The notes under the pieces are model-generated. The model saw only the letters and a program-made list of their open reading frames with translations, had not been told where the DNA came from and ran no database searches. Positions 53,420 to 63,851 of a DNA stretch of 64,000 bases are shown here, one piece after another. Positions within the stretch are counted from its first letter, which is position 1. Each line of letters starts with the position of its first letter. The DNA comes from Brachionus manjavacas (lineage: Eukaryota > Rotifera > Eurotatoria > Ploima > Brachionidae): contig JAHQIY010000015.1 in the NCBI GenBank assembly GCA_019054805.1, positions 380,001-444,000 of the forward strand. Direction: 5' to 3'. The position numbers and the translations under genes are program-made.

Positions 53420-54373
53420 TGATTCAAAACTGGTAAAGATAAGATTCAACCACTTGATCAAGGTATAATTAATTCGTTTAAAGTGAAAAATAGAAATAAA
53501 ATTGTCAGAGATAAATTAGAATGCATCGAATTCGGCTCGACTCCAACTGAAACTGATATTAAGAATTCTATTTTCAAAATCAAATCAGCATGGGATGAAG
53601 TTACCGCTCTGACTATACGAAACTGTTTTAACAAATCTGGTTTCAGTAATGACACTGTAAGTCCTAATAGTGATTGTGAAGAGAGTTTTTTTTTTAATAG
53701 TTATTTTTATTTAAAAATTAATTTAAAAAGGCTTCGAGCTAACATTCGAAAAGAGCGCAAACTGCACATTCGAAGTGAAGCTCCTTCTGCCCAGTAAAAA
53801 AATAAAACAATAATAAAAACAAACAGAGTGAGACACAACCTAATTATATAGCCCAATATATAGAATCTAAAAAATTGGATCTAAATCAATTTGCTTATGT
53901 AAAATGTGACGAAAATGTACCTATAAATGGACAACTAACAGATGACGAAATAATTGATTTGGTTACAAAAAAGTCGAACAATGAAATCCAAACGATCGAA
54001 GTTGAAGTGCCAGAGACTGAAATTGAAGAAGATCACAAAAAGATCATTTCTCGCCAAGAATTCTTGCTGATGATAATCAAAATCGAGATTTATTGAAAAA
54101 ACTCCAGGAAATCGAGACCTCAATAATGAAAAATGTCGAAGTGAAACAACAAAAAATTTCAGATTATTTTGTTGAACATTAATTTTTTTTTCTTATTTTT
54201 TTCAATTTTTCTTATTTTTTTTTATATTTTTCATATTTTTTTTTTAATAAAATTTATGGAACCGAAATTTCACACCCCATCTTTTTACATGGAATTTTCG
54301 TTATAACATACCTCTCTATAACGAACATCTTTTTTTGGAACGGAGGACTTCGTTATAACGAGGTTCGACTGTA
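53420..54373 (+). pseudogene. Tigger/pogo-type transposon, 3' end
   Basis: The plus-strand frame from about 53,440 encodes QPLDQGIINSFK, which contains the third catalytic Asp of pogo/Tigger DDD transposases. It continues KSAWDEVTALTIRNCFNKSGF, then after a shift DENVPINGQLTDDEIIDLV (53,875-54,096), the usual acidic C-terminus. The element ends with a terminal repeat at about 54,335-54,371, reading CGTTATAACGAGGTTCGACTG next to TA. The helix-turn-helix and the first two Asp are missing and no 5' terminal repeat is present, so it is 5'-truncated and dead. Confidence 0.88.
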
Positions 54374-54481
54374 TTTTCTATTTCAGTAAAAGTTTAATTT
54401 TTAAAGACATTCAATTTCCGTATTTAGATTTTTTCAAAGAAACAATTTTTAAATAGTACAAGGATTCCAGGCTGCTACAGC

Positions 54482-54564
54482 AATCGAAGCTACTAACCAT
54501 TCTTCGAGTGTCATTCAATATTCAAACAAAATATGAAATAAATATTTTAATCTAAAATAAACAA
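54482..54564 (+). repeat. 83-bp repeat, left copy (inverted partner at 60,131)
   Basis: This block matches the reverse complement of 60,131-60,213 at 82 of 83 positions. It lies about 110 bp beyond the Tigger terminus. Nothing in it is coding. The near identity suggests a recent duplication or a shared young repeat family. Confidence 0.9.
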
Positions 54565-56091
54565 GGATGCAAATTAAAAAAAAAGAAAAATCTTTTATGT
54601 GCGAAATAAGTGATCAGATTCATTGGTTTATGCTTTTTTTCCCAAAATTTCAACTAAAAGTAAAAAAGTTCATCAAGGATTTTTCACTTTCAAAAAAAAA
54701 AAGCTTGAAAAACTTAAAATCAAGATTAGATTTTATTAAAAGAGATATTTTGAATATAATCCTGTTTTATTTTTTACTTAACTTATGTACATTATATTAG
54801 AAAATACAAGAAATTCGAAAAGTTTGCTTTTTTAGTAAATTAAATCAAGATGTCTCAGCAATTTCTGGGGTAATTTTGGGATAATTGCTAGTTGAATAGT
54901 ATTTTTTAAAATAACGAAACTCGTCTAGATTATAAAAATTTTGGTCAATTTCAAGAATAAGAAATCATGCTTTTAACTATAGATTTGTTAAATTTTCTAG
55001 TTTTTGGGTTTCAAGTGTTATTTGAACTGTTTAACTTAATTACCTTGTTGTTTAAAGATTTTCATAAAGCTATGTTATCAAAGATTTCATTTTAACTTTT
55101 TTAAATTTAAAAATTAAAAAATTTTAATTTAAATATTTTTTTTAATGAATTTAAATGAATGAAATTTTAATCAATATCTTGAGGCATACTTATTAGCTTG
55201 TTGATTAACCTTGAAATTTTAATAGATATAAAAATTAAATTTAAAATTAGATTAAAAAAAGATGTGTTAAAAATTTTTTATTTTGTTAAATTAATTAAAT
55301 TGATATATTTGATATTGAACAATTAATTGAATTTGTTAAAGGTTAATGTCATGAAAATTGATCAAGATCAGGTTTTTGAGATTTTAACAAAATCACAGCA
55401 AAATAAAAATCTAATGCTGTTAACGCTTCATTTATGCCTAGTCTTTCTAATTCTGTGTTATTTGCCCACAACAATTCTAGAAAGATTTTTTTCCTTTCCA
55501 TTCATTTTCTGAATATATTGATAAAACCACAGAAAGAATAATTATCAAAACAAATATCAGAAAAAATTCTTAAAAAAGGCTGCTTGATTTTAATTAAATT
55601 TAAATTTAACTTAATCTAAGAGGAGTTTACAAAAAAATTATAATTTTTTTTAAAGAAGAACAAAATAAAGACAAGAATGATAAAAAAAATCTAATGAGCT
55701 TGACATTCATTTTTATTCGAATTTAAATTGTTCTTTTGAATAAACATGTTTTACTTAATTTTGTTAACGGTTAAGTTTTCTTATCAACAAATTTTTATAA
55801 AATAAATAATTTATCGAAAATTTTTCCGCAAGGAATATAGAAAAAACGATCAAAAAGAAACGATTATAAATCATATGAACATGAAGTGATATTCAATAAA
55901 CAAAATTTATCTTTTTTTTTTTTTAATTAGATAAAAAAATGAAATAAATAATCAAATGATTCGACTATTTGTTAATTGTTTAGTAAAAAGAATAACTATT
56001 TTTCAAGCTAATCATTCAAGTTAAAAAGAAAATAAAATGTTTAAAAAAAAATTTTTAGTTTTTAATTCAAATTTTTAGAGAGTGGAAAAAA
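54565..56091. other. Interval upstream of acyl-CoA synthetase
   Basis: AT-rich. Small frames at 54,567 and 55,327 (the latter with one hydrophobic segment) have no homologue I recognise and no splice context, so I do not call them genes. Confidence 0.4.
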
Positions 56092-58894
56092 ATGATCGAT
56101 GAAATAGAGACAATTAGAGATATTTGGAAGGATGGACCAGAAAATTTATGTCCAGCTGAATCGTACTTCTCTTCCAGTCTGGATCAACCGGTTTTACTGA
56201 GACAAGGAACAGACAAATACAAACCAATGTCTATTTACACCATGTTCAAGAATTTAATTGACGAAAATCCGTATCATTACGCTATGGCTTATAAGAAGAA
56301 TTTAAATGATGAATGGATTAAGATCACATTCAATGATTATTGGAAAATGTGCCAGAGAGCAGCAAAAAGTTTTATTCAAGTAAAATTTAAATGAAAGCAT
56401 TTTTTTCAATTTAAAATAAATTCTTTTTTTATGAAGTTGGGTCTTCAACCAAGTGAATGTGTTTGCATATTGGGTTTCAATGCTCCACAATGGTTTATTG
56501 CGCACTTGGGAGCTATAATTGCTGGTGGTGTTGGATGTGGAATTTACACTACAAATTCGGTCGAGCAAATAGAATATATTTTAAAAGACTGTAATGCCAA
56601 AATTGTAGTAGTAGAAAATGCTGCTTTGTTAAAAAAAGTTGTTGATTGTTCAAAAAGATTGGGAATAAGCAAAATTATACAGTACTCAGGTGAAGTTGAA
56701 AGCACTCATGTTTTGTCGGTAATTATTTTTTTATTGGCATTCTCTTTTTAAATTTAATTTTTAAATTTTACTACTTTTAAATTTTACTACTTTTAAATTT
56801 TACTACTTTTAAATTTAATTACTTTTAAATTTAAAGTGGAATGAATTTATGGAACATGGAATTGATGTATGTGACTCAGAACTTAGTTTTCGTAAAAAAA
56901 CACTAGCACCAAACAAATGTGCTTCCTTAATTTACACAGTAATTGAGTACAAAAAAAATTTTAATTAATTAACTTTTAAAAATAAGAGTGGTACGACTGG
57001 AAATTCTAAAGCAGTGATGCTAAGCCATGATAATATTACTTATCTAGTACGGTTTATGAGCGATGCAGCATTTTTAAAAAAATATGAAGAACGCATTATC
57101 TCCTATTTGCCTCTAAGCCACATAGCTGCACAGCTTTTGGACATTTTTGTGTCATTAAGTCATGGAATTACGGTCTATTTTGCTCAACCAGATGCTTTAA
57201 AAGGAAGTTTGAATGACACAATGAGACAAGTAAGACCGACTTATTTTTTCGGTGTTCCGAGAGTTTGGGAGAAAATTCAAGAAAAAGTTCAATCAAATTT
57301 AAATAACTTAGCAGGAATTAAATTAAGTTTATTTCAATGGGCTCAAAAAGTTGCTTCGGAGAAGATAAAAGCCGGTTTCAGAGGCGAATCATCAGGTTTT
57401 TATCCTTCTTTTACAATTGCCAAAATTCTGGTCCTAAACAAGGTTCATAAACTTCTTGGCCTCGATAAGTGTAGAGTTTTTAATAGCAGTGCTGCACCCA
57501 TTACTAAGGAAACACTTGAGTTTTTCATAAATCTTGGTATTCCTTTGTGCGAAATTTATGGAATGAGTGAATCAACTGGACCGCATTGTATTGGCACTGC
57601 TGTGGCTAATAAAGTCACCTCAGTTGGACCTTTGAGACAATTCAATAGATCAAAATTGGGAGAAAAAAATGCTGAAGGATGCGGTGAATTATTGGTAAGT
57701 GGAAGGCATGTTTTTATGGGCTATTTAAACGATCAAGATAAAACCAAAGAAGCATTTGATACTGAAGAGTGGCTCCGTACTGGTGACGAAGCCAAAATAA
57801 TAGATAATTATATCTTTATTACTGGACGTCTTAAAGAAATAATAATTACTGCTGGTGGTGAGAACATAGCTCCGGTGCCCATTGAGGACAATCTTAAAAA
57901 CGAGTTGCCCAGTTTGCTTAGTAATTGTATGCTAATAGGAGACAAAAAAAAGTACCTGGTTATTCTAGTTACTTTAAAGGTAAGAGATACAAAATACAAA
58001 TCAAATAATATTAATTATTATATATTAAATTATATAATAATTAATATTAATAATGTAATACACCCTACGTATCACTTGATCATCAGCTCCTCGATGCGCA
58101 ATGATAAGTAAGAATTAAAACACTTGTCACCGATCCGAAGATAGACGCTTCTGGATGCTGATATAAACATTTATATAATATCTCACATCTTGTCTTGATT
58201 ATAAGCCCGTGTTCTTGACACGAACTCATGGGTATAAATAATGATTCCATTCTCAGTGCTTAGAGAGATATTTTAGTGATTATACTAACCATATAAATTG
58301 TTAGAGCTCAACAATTATTTAATAAACTATTCAAAAGTATACTTGTTTTATCATTCATTAACTCGCTTTACATTAATAATATATTATTATATTAAATTAA
58401 ATTTTAAATTTAATATTTAATTTTAAATTATTAATTAAAATATTTGGAAGGATCAAATATTCAATTTAATAATCAAATATTCAATGCGGAATATTCAATT
58501 TTTTTAATTTTAAGTGCAAACTTAATCAGGAAACTGGTGAACCGCTGGATGAGCTAAGCACAGAATGCATCAAATATTTAGAGAGCATTAATTCAAAATC
58601 AAAAAATGTCACTGATATCATTGGCAATAAAGATCCCATAGTTTACAAAGCCATTGAAGAAGGTTTGATTAAATTTATTAAGTTAATTTTAAGAGTTTTT
58701 GCTTTTTTGATAAAGGTTTAAAAACTGCAAATAAAAAAGCACCCAGTAGAGCAGCATGCATTCAAAAATTTTCCATTTTGCCTAGAGATTTTTCAATTGC
58801 GAACGGAGAACTGGGTCCAACATTAAAATTAAGAAGACCTATTGTTACTAAAATGTACACTGATGTGATAGATAGTTTATATACAGATAATTGA
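56092..58894 (+). CDS. Long-chain acyl-CoA synthetase, bubblegum (ACSBG) type
   Basis: It activates long or very-long-chain fatty acids to acyl-CoA using ATP. Six exons join in phase: 56092-56379, 56437-56718, 56837-56938, 56987-57979, 58515-58662 and 58716-58894, giving 663 aa (human ACSBG2 is 666). Motifs: AMP-binding YTSGTTGNSK at 223-232, YLPLSHIAAQ, FGVPRVWEKIQEK, YGMSESTGPH, TGDEAKI at about 489 and GRLKEIIITAGGENIAP. The FGVPRVWEK and SESTGPH blocks favour the ACSBG subfamily over ACSL1-6. No N-terminal membrane anchor is evident. The start ATG follows GGAAAAAA and fits the family N-terminus. Introns are 48-118 bp except the fourth (535 bp), which is enlarged by an LTR insertion. Confidence 0.95.
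58054..58372 (+). mobile_element. Solo LTR in ACSBG intron 4
   Basis: A 319-bp segment begins TGTAATACACC and ends CTTTACA. It is flanked by the perfect 7-bp direct repeat TTAATAA (58047-58053 and 58373-58379). Inside are a TATAAATA box (about 58,232) and AATAAACTAT near the end, as in an LTR promoter and polyadenylation site. No internal retroelement sequence adjoins it, so it is a solo LTR left by recombination. It shares start and AATAAACTAT blocks with the segment at 61,568-61,872. Confidence 0.75.
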
Positions 58895-59771
58895 AATTAT
58901 TTAAATTTATGAGAAATCAAATCGATTGTTTTAAAATTTAAATTTAATTTTAAATTATACATTTAATTTCTTAAATTTACCACATTATTAAAGATAATTT
59001 GTCGTACATTCAAGAAGGAATTAGTAATGGGTGATTATTCGATTATCATTTTTTCATTTTCGAAAATGGCAATCATTCCATAATCATGCTTTAATTAATA
59101 GCCTATAATTTTTGGTTTAAAAATTTTATATATTTTTATTTATCTTCACTTTATATCCAATTCTATGACGATGATTTTGTTGAAATTTAGAAAATTTATT
59201 CTCTTATTTAATTTATTTTTGCTCATTTCATAATAAATATTAGTCTAGTTAATTACACTTTTGACCCGAAAATAAAATAGATCATTTCATTTTGTGAATT
59301 GTTAATGTCTTCTTCGCTTTAAACCATGATAATTTACTTGCCTCTTTTAGCTTTGAAAATAAATTTCTTAAAACAAATGTTTAAAAAGAATGTTCAAAAT
59401 TTTGACTGGTAAAATAAAAGAGTTGGTCAAAAGTCAAAGTCAAGTCTGGACTTTGAGTGGACTCAAGTCAACTAAATTTTTTGAGTCCTTGAGTACTTGA
59501 GTCCACTCAAGTCAAAGTCAGACTTTGACTTTTAACGATTCTGACTTTAAAGTTTGACTTTTGACCAACTCTGTAAAATAATGACCGAATTTGACCAAAT
59601 TACTTAATTAATTTACTTAAACAGTTAAGAAAATTTAAAAATCTTTGGTTCAATACAGAGATGTATAATCATTGAGATTACGTAATCGATTACGGTAATC
59701 AATTACAATTAAGTAATCGGAATCGGAATCATAATCTTTTTCTCAAGAATTCAAAAATAATCAATTATTTA
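58895..59771. repeat. Repeat-rich interval: CAAGTC foldback and TACGTAATCGATTAC block
   Basis: At 59,419-59,572 the block AGAGTTGGTCAAAAGTCAAAGTC returns inverted (GACTTTGACTTTTGACC) after many CAAGTC/GACTTG units, making a roughly 154-bp foldback. At about 59,657-59,745 a GATTACGTAATCGATTACGG segment with repeated AATCGGAATC follows. No gene seen. The CAAGTC units recur at 8,165-8,200. Confidence 0.6.
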
Positions 59772-60126
59772 CTTCCTCTTCCTCCCTTCTTCCTCGCTTA
59801 TTCCTTTCCTCTTCCTCTTCCTCTTCTCCTTCCTCTTCTCCTTCCTCTTCCTCTTCCTCTTCCTTTCCTCTTCTTTCCTCTAAGAAAAAGGAAGGAAGGA
59901 AGAAGGAAGGAAGAAGGAAGGAAGAAGGAAGGAAGAAGGAAGGAAGAAGGAAGGAAGAAGGAAGGAAGAAGGAAGGAAGAAGGAAGGAAGAAGGAAGGAA
60001 GAAGGAAGGAAGAAGGAAGGAAGAAGGAAGGAAGAAGGAAGGAAGAAGGAAGGAAGAAGGAAGGAAGAAGGAAGGAAGAAGGAAGGAAGAAGGAAGGAAG
60101 AGGAAAGGAAGAGGAAATGAAGAGAA
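59772..60126. repeat. Pyrimidine tract followed by purine tract with 11-bp minisatellite
   Basis: Positions 59,772-59,881 are almost pure C/T (CTTCCTCTT-like units). At 59,882 the strand switches to almost pure G/A. Positions 59,891-60,100 form about 19 copies of an 11-bp unit, AAGGAAGGAAG. The two halves are roughly complementary and could pair as a long hairpin or form triplex DNA. Confidence 0.95.
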
Positions 60127-60130
60127 AATA

Positions 60131-60213
60131 TTGTTTATTTTAGATTAAAATATTTATTTCATATTTTGTTTGAATAGTGAATGACACTCGAAGAATGGTT
60201 AGTAGCTTCGATT
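60131..60213 (-). repeat. 83-bp repeat, right copy (inverted partner at 54,482)
   Basis: Reverse complement of 54,482-54,564 with one mismatch. It starts 5 bp after the purine tract. With its partner it brackets 5.6 kb containing the whole acyl-CoA synthetase gene. Confidence 0.9.
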
Positions 60214-60289
60214 CCTAAGTATAAATAAATTTTCGAGAAAATCAAAATATAATCAATCTCGAGTTAGTAACCTAGAAGTTTTATTGAAG

Positions 60290-61290
60290 ATGAAGAAGAT
60301 GATCAAATGGAAAAAGACGTTGAACCCGATAAAAATAATATTAATTACCATGATTTATTACTTCATCCGAATCTGAATCTTATGAATCGGAAAATAAAGC
60401 CTTTTTCTTAGTTGAACAGATGGTGACCATAGTTATTTCGCTTTTTACCCAGATAGTCGATTATATTCAAACAAACCTACTAAACGTTGGATTAGAGTCT
60501 TGATCTATAGTGTTCTAAGGTAAAATTCAAGTCAATTTCTGAGTGAAATTAGAACAAAAATTATTTTTTTTATTTTAAGACAGTTCAATATTTCTTTTTG
60601 TGATATATATCTCTTTCTTTCATAGTTGAGCTTACTTAAATCTAGCAGCTGTTCTCAGCAGCTAGTCAATTTAAAAAAAAAAAAATAACTGAGTTATTGG
60701 GTAATGGTCGCGGTGGTAAATTATTTAATTTTAAATTTTAAGGAAATAAGTTTTATTAAAACGATCTTTTTAAGTAGAAGAATACCTTGTATATTTGATT
60801 ATTACCCAGAATTTGATACTTAAGCATAGATTTATGTTGACCAACAAGCTACTAGAAAAAAATGTGATTATTTTTTGAAAGATATGGCTATTAATGACAA
60901 AAATTTAGAACTAATTGGAGAGACAAAGACTTGCAGGACTAAGGAAACTAACCATAACCTTACTCGTTCGGAAAGAATGGTTGGTTTTGATTTAAAACTA
61001 TGGGCTATTGATTTTAATCGAAATACAAAAAAGGCGTTTTTTGAGGGTCACGAAAGGTCTAATGTTGTTTAACACAGAAAGAATTTTTCTCCAATTTTAT
61101 GAGTAGACAAGACCACTTTTATTTTTTTGGTAATGATTCTCTTGAATTGAAAAAGCCAATTGAAAAGCCCTATATATTGATATTCCATGATGAATCAACT
61201 TTTAGAAGCAATGGACAATCCCATTCAAGATGAATGAAACGAAACAATTATCCATTTATTAGCACAGGGTAAGTCATTTGCATTTTATCG
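60290..61290 (+). pseudogene. DDE transposase relic (HDESTF type)
   Basis: Broken plus-strand frames give an acidic stretch near 60,290-60,330, FAFYPDSRLYSNKPTKRW near 60,440, then at 60,860-61,072 a 65-codon piece ending KKAFFEGHERSNVV. After stops and shifts comes KPYILIFHDESTFRSNG (about 61,160-61,215), where HDESTF carries a probable catalytic Asp. A Trp codon seems to have become TGA, before KRNNYPFISTG. The GHER-VV plus HDEST-F pair is familiar from a DDE-endonuclease family in fungi and invertebrates. The 3' half is absent. Confidence 0.6.
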
Positions 61291-61567
61291 AAATTGAATT
61301 TTTTTTTTCGAATCTTTTGATTAAACTAAAGAATTCGATATTTTTGCTGTTCAACTACTTTCTTTTTCAATTTACTGAAAATTATGCTTTAAGGACTTGA
61401 AATTAACTTGGGAATTGTAGTTCTGGGTTCGACTCGTATCTCCTACGGTACTTGTTCCTCCATACAAAGTTTTGTCTCCAGTTGAATTTTTTTATTATTT
61501 TTTCTGACTAGATTTTGAATTTTCTTTATTTTCTTCTAATGTGATATACAAAGTCTTACACAAAGCT

Positions 61568-61872
61568 TGTTACCCACACTTTAAGCACTCACTTACTTGA
61601 TGATCAACTCGTGTTTAAATCATATATATAGAATACGTGACTATATTATTAATGTTATTAATATGTTATTAATTAACACGCCTCGCAATACTTCTAGAAT
61701 CAGAATGGAATTCTATTCTAGAAGATTCATTATTCCTAACGAGATACAGATGTCAACGCTATATATAAGAAACGAACACAATCATTTTAAGAAGACATTA
61801 TATTATTATATTATATTACTTTATATTTATATTATTGCAATAAACTATTAAACAACTATCCTTGTTATAACA
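61568..61872 (+). mobile_element. LTR-like segment related to the solo LTR at 58 kb
   Basis: It begins TGTTACCCACACTT and contains CACTTACTTGATGATCAACTC, resembling the start of the 58,054 LTR. It ends with AATAAACTATTAAACAACTAT and CTTGTTATAACA. Length is about 305 bp, the same size class and orientation. I cannot find a target duplication, and the internal region is absent on both sides, so it is an old solo or truncated LTR. Confidence 0.5.
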
Positions 61873-61891
61873 AGTAACTTATTTTTATAAT

Positions 61892-62224
61892 TTAATTTTT
61901 TTCTAATGTAATTATGTATATTGCCACCGATCTGGTGGCCTTTTGGGTCATCTCGGCATATCTGTGCTTAGCCTTCTCTTTCGTCTTGTATCTTGTACTT
62001 TGACTGGCCAGCATAACGCAAAAAGCCAGCTTTGCATATCGAATCAAGAATTTCTGAAAAAATTTGCCTTGTTCGCATCCATGAAGTTTTCGAACCTGTC
62101 TTTGTACTCTTCCCATCACACAACAACAGAATTTAGCTCTACACCTGAATATTTCAAAGCGCTCATCTTTCTTTAGTTCAAAACTCAAATATGCTATGCT
62201 CAATGCGCCAGATGACGTATTCAA
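61892..62224 (-). CDS. Unrecognised 110-codon ORF, compositionally distinct
   Basis: An open frame on the minus strand with a Cys-rich patch (CRAKFCCCVMGRVQRQV) and a basic, Ala/Thr-containing C-terminus. It is visibly less AT-rich than everything around it, which is unusual in this window. I recognise no family, and no splice sites or upstream start context are convincing. It may be a retroelement fragment next to the LTR-like segment, or an exon of an unknown gene. Confidence 0.25.
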   Translation of the reverse strand: MNTSSGALSIAYLSFELKKDERFEIFRCRAKFCCCVMGRVQRQVRKLHGCEQGKFFQKFLIRYAKLAFCVMLASQSTRYKTKEKAKHRYAEMTQKATRSVAIYIITLEKN

Positions 62225-62518
62225 AGATATTCAAATCAAAACAGCCTCGGACTCAATAGAATCAAAAATTAGCTGAATTTATATTAACTTGAAGTTGACT
62301 CAGCTTTAAAAAAAAGTCATGCTTTAGTTGTGTGTTTTTTATTTTATTAATTTAAATATGATCCAGGATAGTCCAGTGTTATTTTAAAAAGATTCTCGAA
62401 TGTTCTAAACTTACTTACAAAATAAACTAAACATTAACATCGAGGATACTACAGTTTTTATAGACCCTTATGCAAAGCAATAATGAATTGCTAAAATGGT
62501 AAATGATATGGTAATAAT

Positions 62519-62612
62519 TGTCCCAATATTATCCTAGTGGTTAATGGTGAGACGCTCATCTCTTTTTTATGTGCCTTTTTGTGCAACGGCTTCGATCCGA
62601 CCCAGAGGCTAC
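62519..62612 (+). repeat. tRNA-like SINE candidate
   Basis: CCTAGTGGTTAATGG resembles a Pol III A box, and GGCTTCGATCCGACC, about 50 bp on, resembles a B box. The anticodon arm does not fold well, so it is not a functional tRNA. 62,225-62,518 and 62,650-63,283 show no gene. Confidence 0.3.
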
Positions 62613-63292
62613 TGCAACGAATTGATCATCTACACCGCAATTATTACCCATTCGAAACGGGTCCCGCTATTTTTATGATGAAAAAGGTTTAAACATTCTA
62701 TCTGTATTTCAAAGATATTTTGAAGATTATTTCACTCTCAGCGGGTTTTTAATAAGTAATTATCTTTTACACGATGCGGTCAGAGCAAACCGGTCAATTA
62801 GGCAGACGGTTTTATGCAGTCATTTAGCCGGTCAAAATTTCCTAATCAATCGATCTGGAGAATAAAAAATGGCAAATTTCTCTCTTCGCAGAATCAAAAA
62901 AAAAACAACTCAAAAATAAGCAAAATACTAAAAATATCAATCAAAAGTGGTTCTACCAAGAATTTTAGTCTCAAAAATTTTACAAAACTGAGGTCTTAGT
63001 AATTAATTAATATAAATTTCAAAAAATAAAATTCGATGAAAATATTAATTCAAGCTTTAAGCCAAAAAACATCTGTAAAAAGGTAAAATAACACAGTTAA
63101 TCAAAAGTAAATAAACATGTGATTTCAAATTGGGAGCAATGTCAAATTTTGAAAATAAACAAAAAAAAAAGGAAAAAAAAATTTTAAATCTGTTCTATTG
63201 AAATTTTTTAAAAAATAATAGGCAAGGAAAGATCTGACCAATTTGATTAGATCCAAACGATCATTAGAATTTCTCTGAGAACAAGATTTAAC

Positions 63293-63295
<3 letters not shown>

Positions 63296-63328
<33 letters not shown>

Positions 63329-63438
63329 TTTACTTTTATTCGTTTTTTACACTCGTTGGGCTAAAAAGAAGGACTTAGTTCCATTCTGTGCTGCCCGAGG
63401 CTCCCCTCAAATTATTTAAAAAAAAAAAAAAAAAAAAA
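63296..63438 (+). mobile_element. Mini-retroposon with T31 start, A-tail and 12-bp target duplication
   Basis: The insert starts with 31 T, has about 90 bp of relatively GC-rich sequence (GTGCTGCCCGAGGCTCCCC near its end) and finishes in about 21-22 A. The 12-bp sequence AGATTTAACCAA flanks it on both sides (63284-63295 and 63439-63450). A target duplication plus poly(A) indicates LINE-mediated insertion of an RNA copy. The opposite T run at the other end suggests two inverted tails, as in twin priming. Confidence 0.85.
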
Positions 63439-63524
63439 AGATTTAACCAAAGAATTTAATTTCAAAAATAAAAATGTTTGCAAAATGTAAATAAATTTTT
63501 TTTTTAAATTAGTTTAAAATTTTA

Positions 63525-63851
63525 ATTCATCAATTTTACCATTTTTTACTATTTTATACCATTAAATTGATTAAATTTTACCAAAATTTACGTAAATTAG
63601 GGTAAATTTTTTTTTTCATAATTTTGAATATAAATATTGAAGGATAAAGAAAATTAATTTTTTTTTAAAAAATGCCAAATTATTTCAATATTTTGGACAT
63701 TTTTTTTTTACATAAATTTACGTAAAATGATCGAAATTTACCGAATTTCACATAAAATCTAGTAAATTTACGTTTTTTTACTTTTTACAATATAAATTTA
63801 CTATTTTTTACGTTTATTATCGTAAATTACTAAATCCGGAACACCACTGTA
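63525..63851. mobile_element. MITE right half, TACAGTGGTG family
   Basis: Read in reverse from 63,851, the segment starts TACAGTGGTGTTCCGGATTT and continues with TACGTAA-rich sequence, GTCC, GGCAT and TTTACGTAAATT, the same order as 7,562-7,770. The left arm and terminus are missing. The remaining 63,852-64,000 shows nothing. Confidence 0.75.

Noticed and set aside
53458-53655. Minus-strand frame opposite the Tigger relic
   Set aside because: Shadow of the plus-strand transposase fragment, which carries the recognisable QPLDQG motif.
55327-55512. 61-codon ORF with a hydrophobic segment
   Set aside because: No recognised family, no splice or promoter context, and such frames are common by chance here.
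58054-61872. A complete LTR retrotransposon between the two LTR-like segments
   Set aside because: The interval contains ACSBG exons 5-6, a minisatellite and another transposon relic; the two LTRs are diverged and there is no gag-pol.
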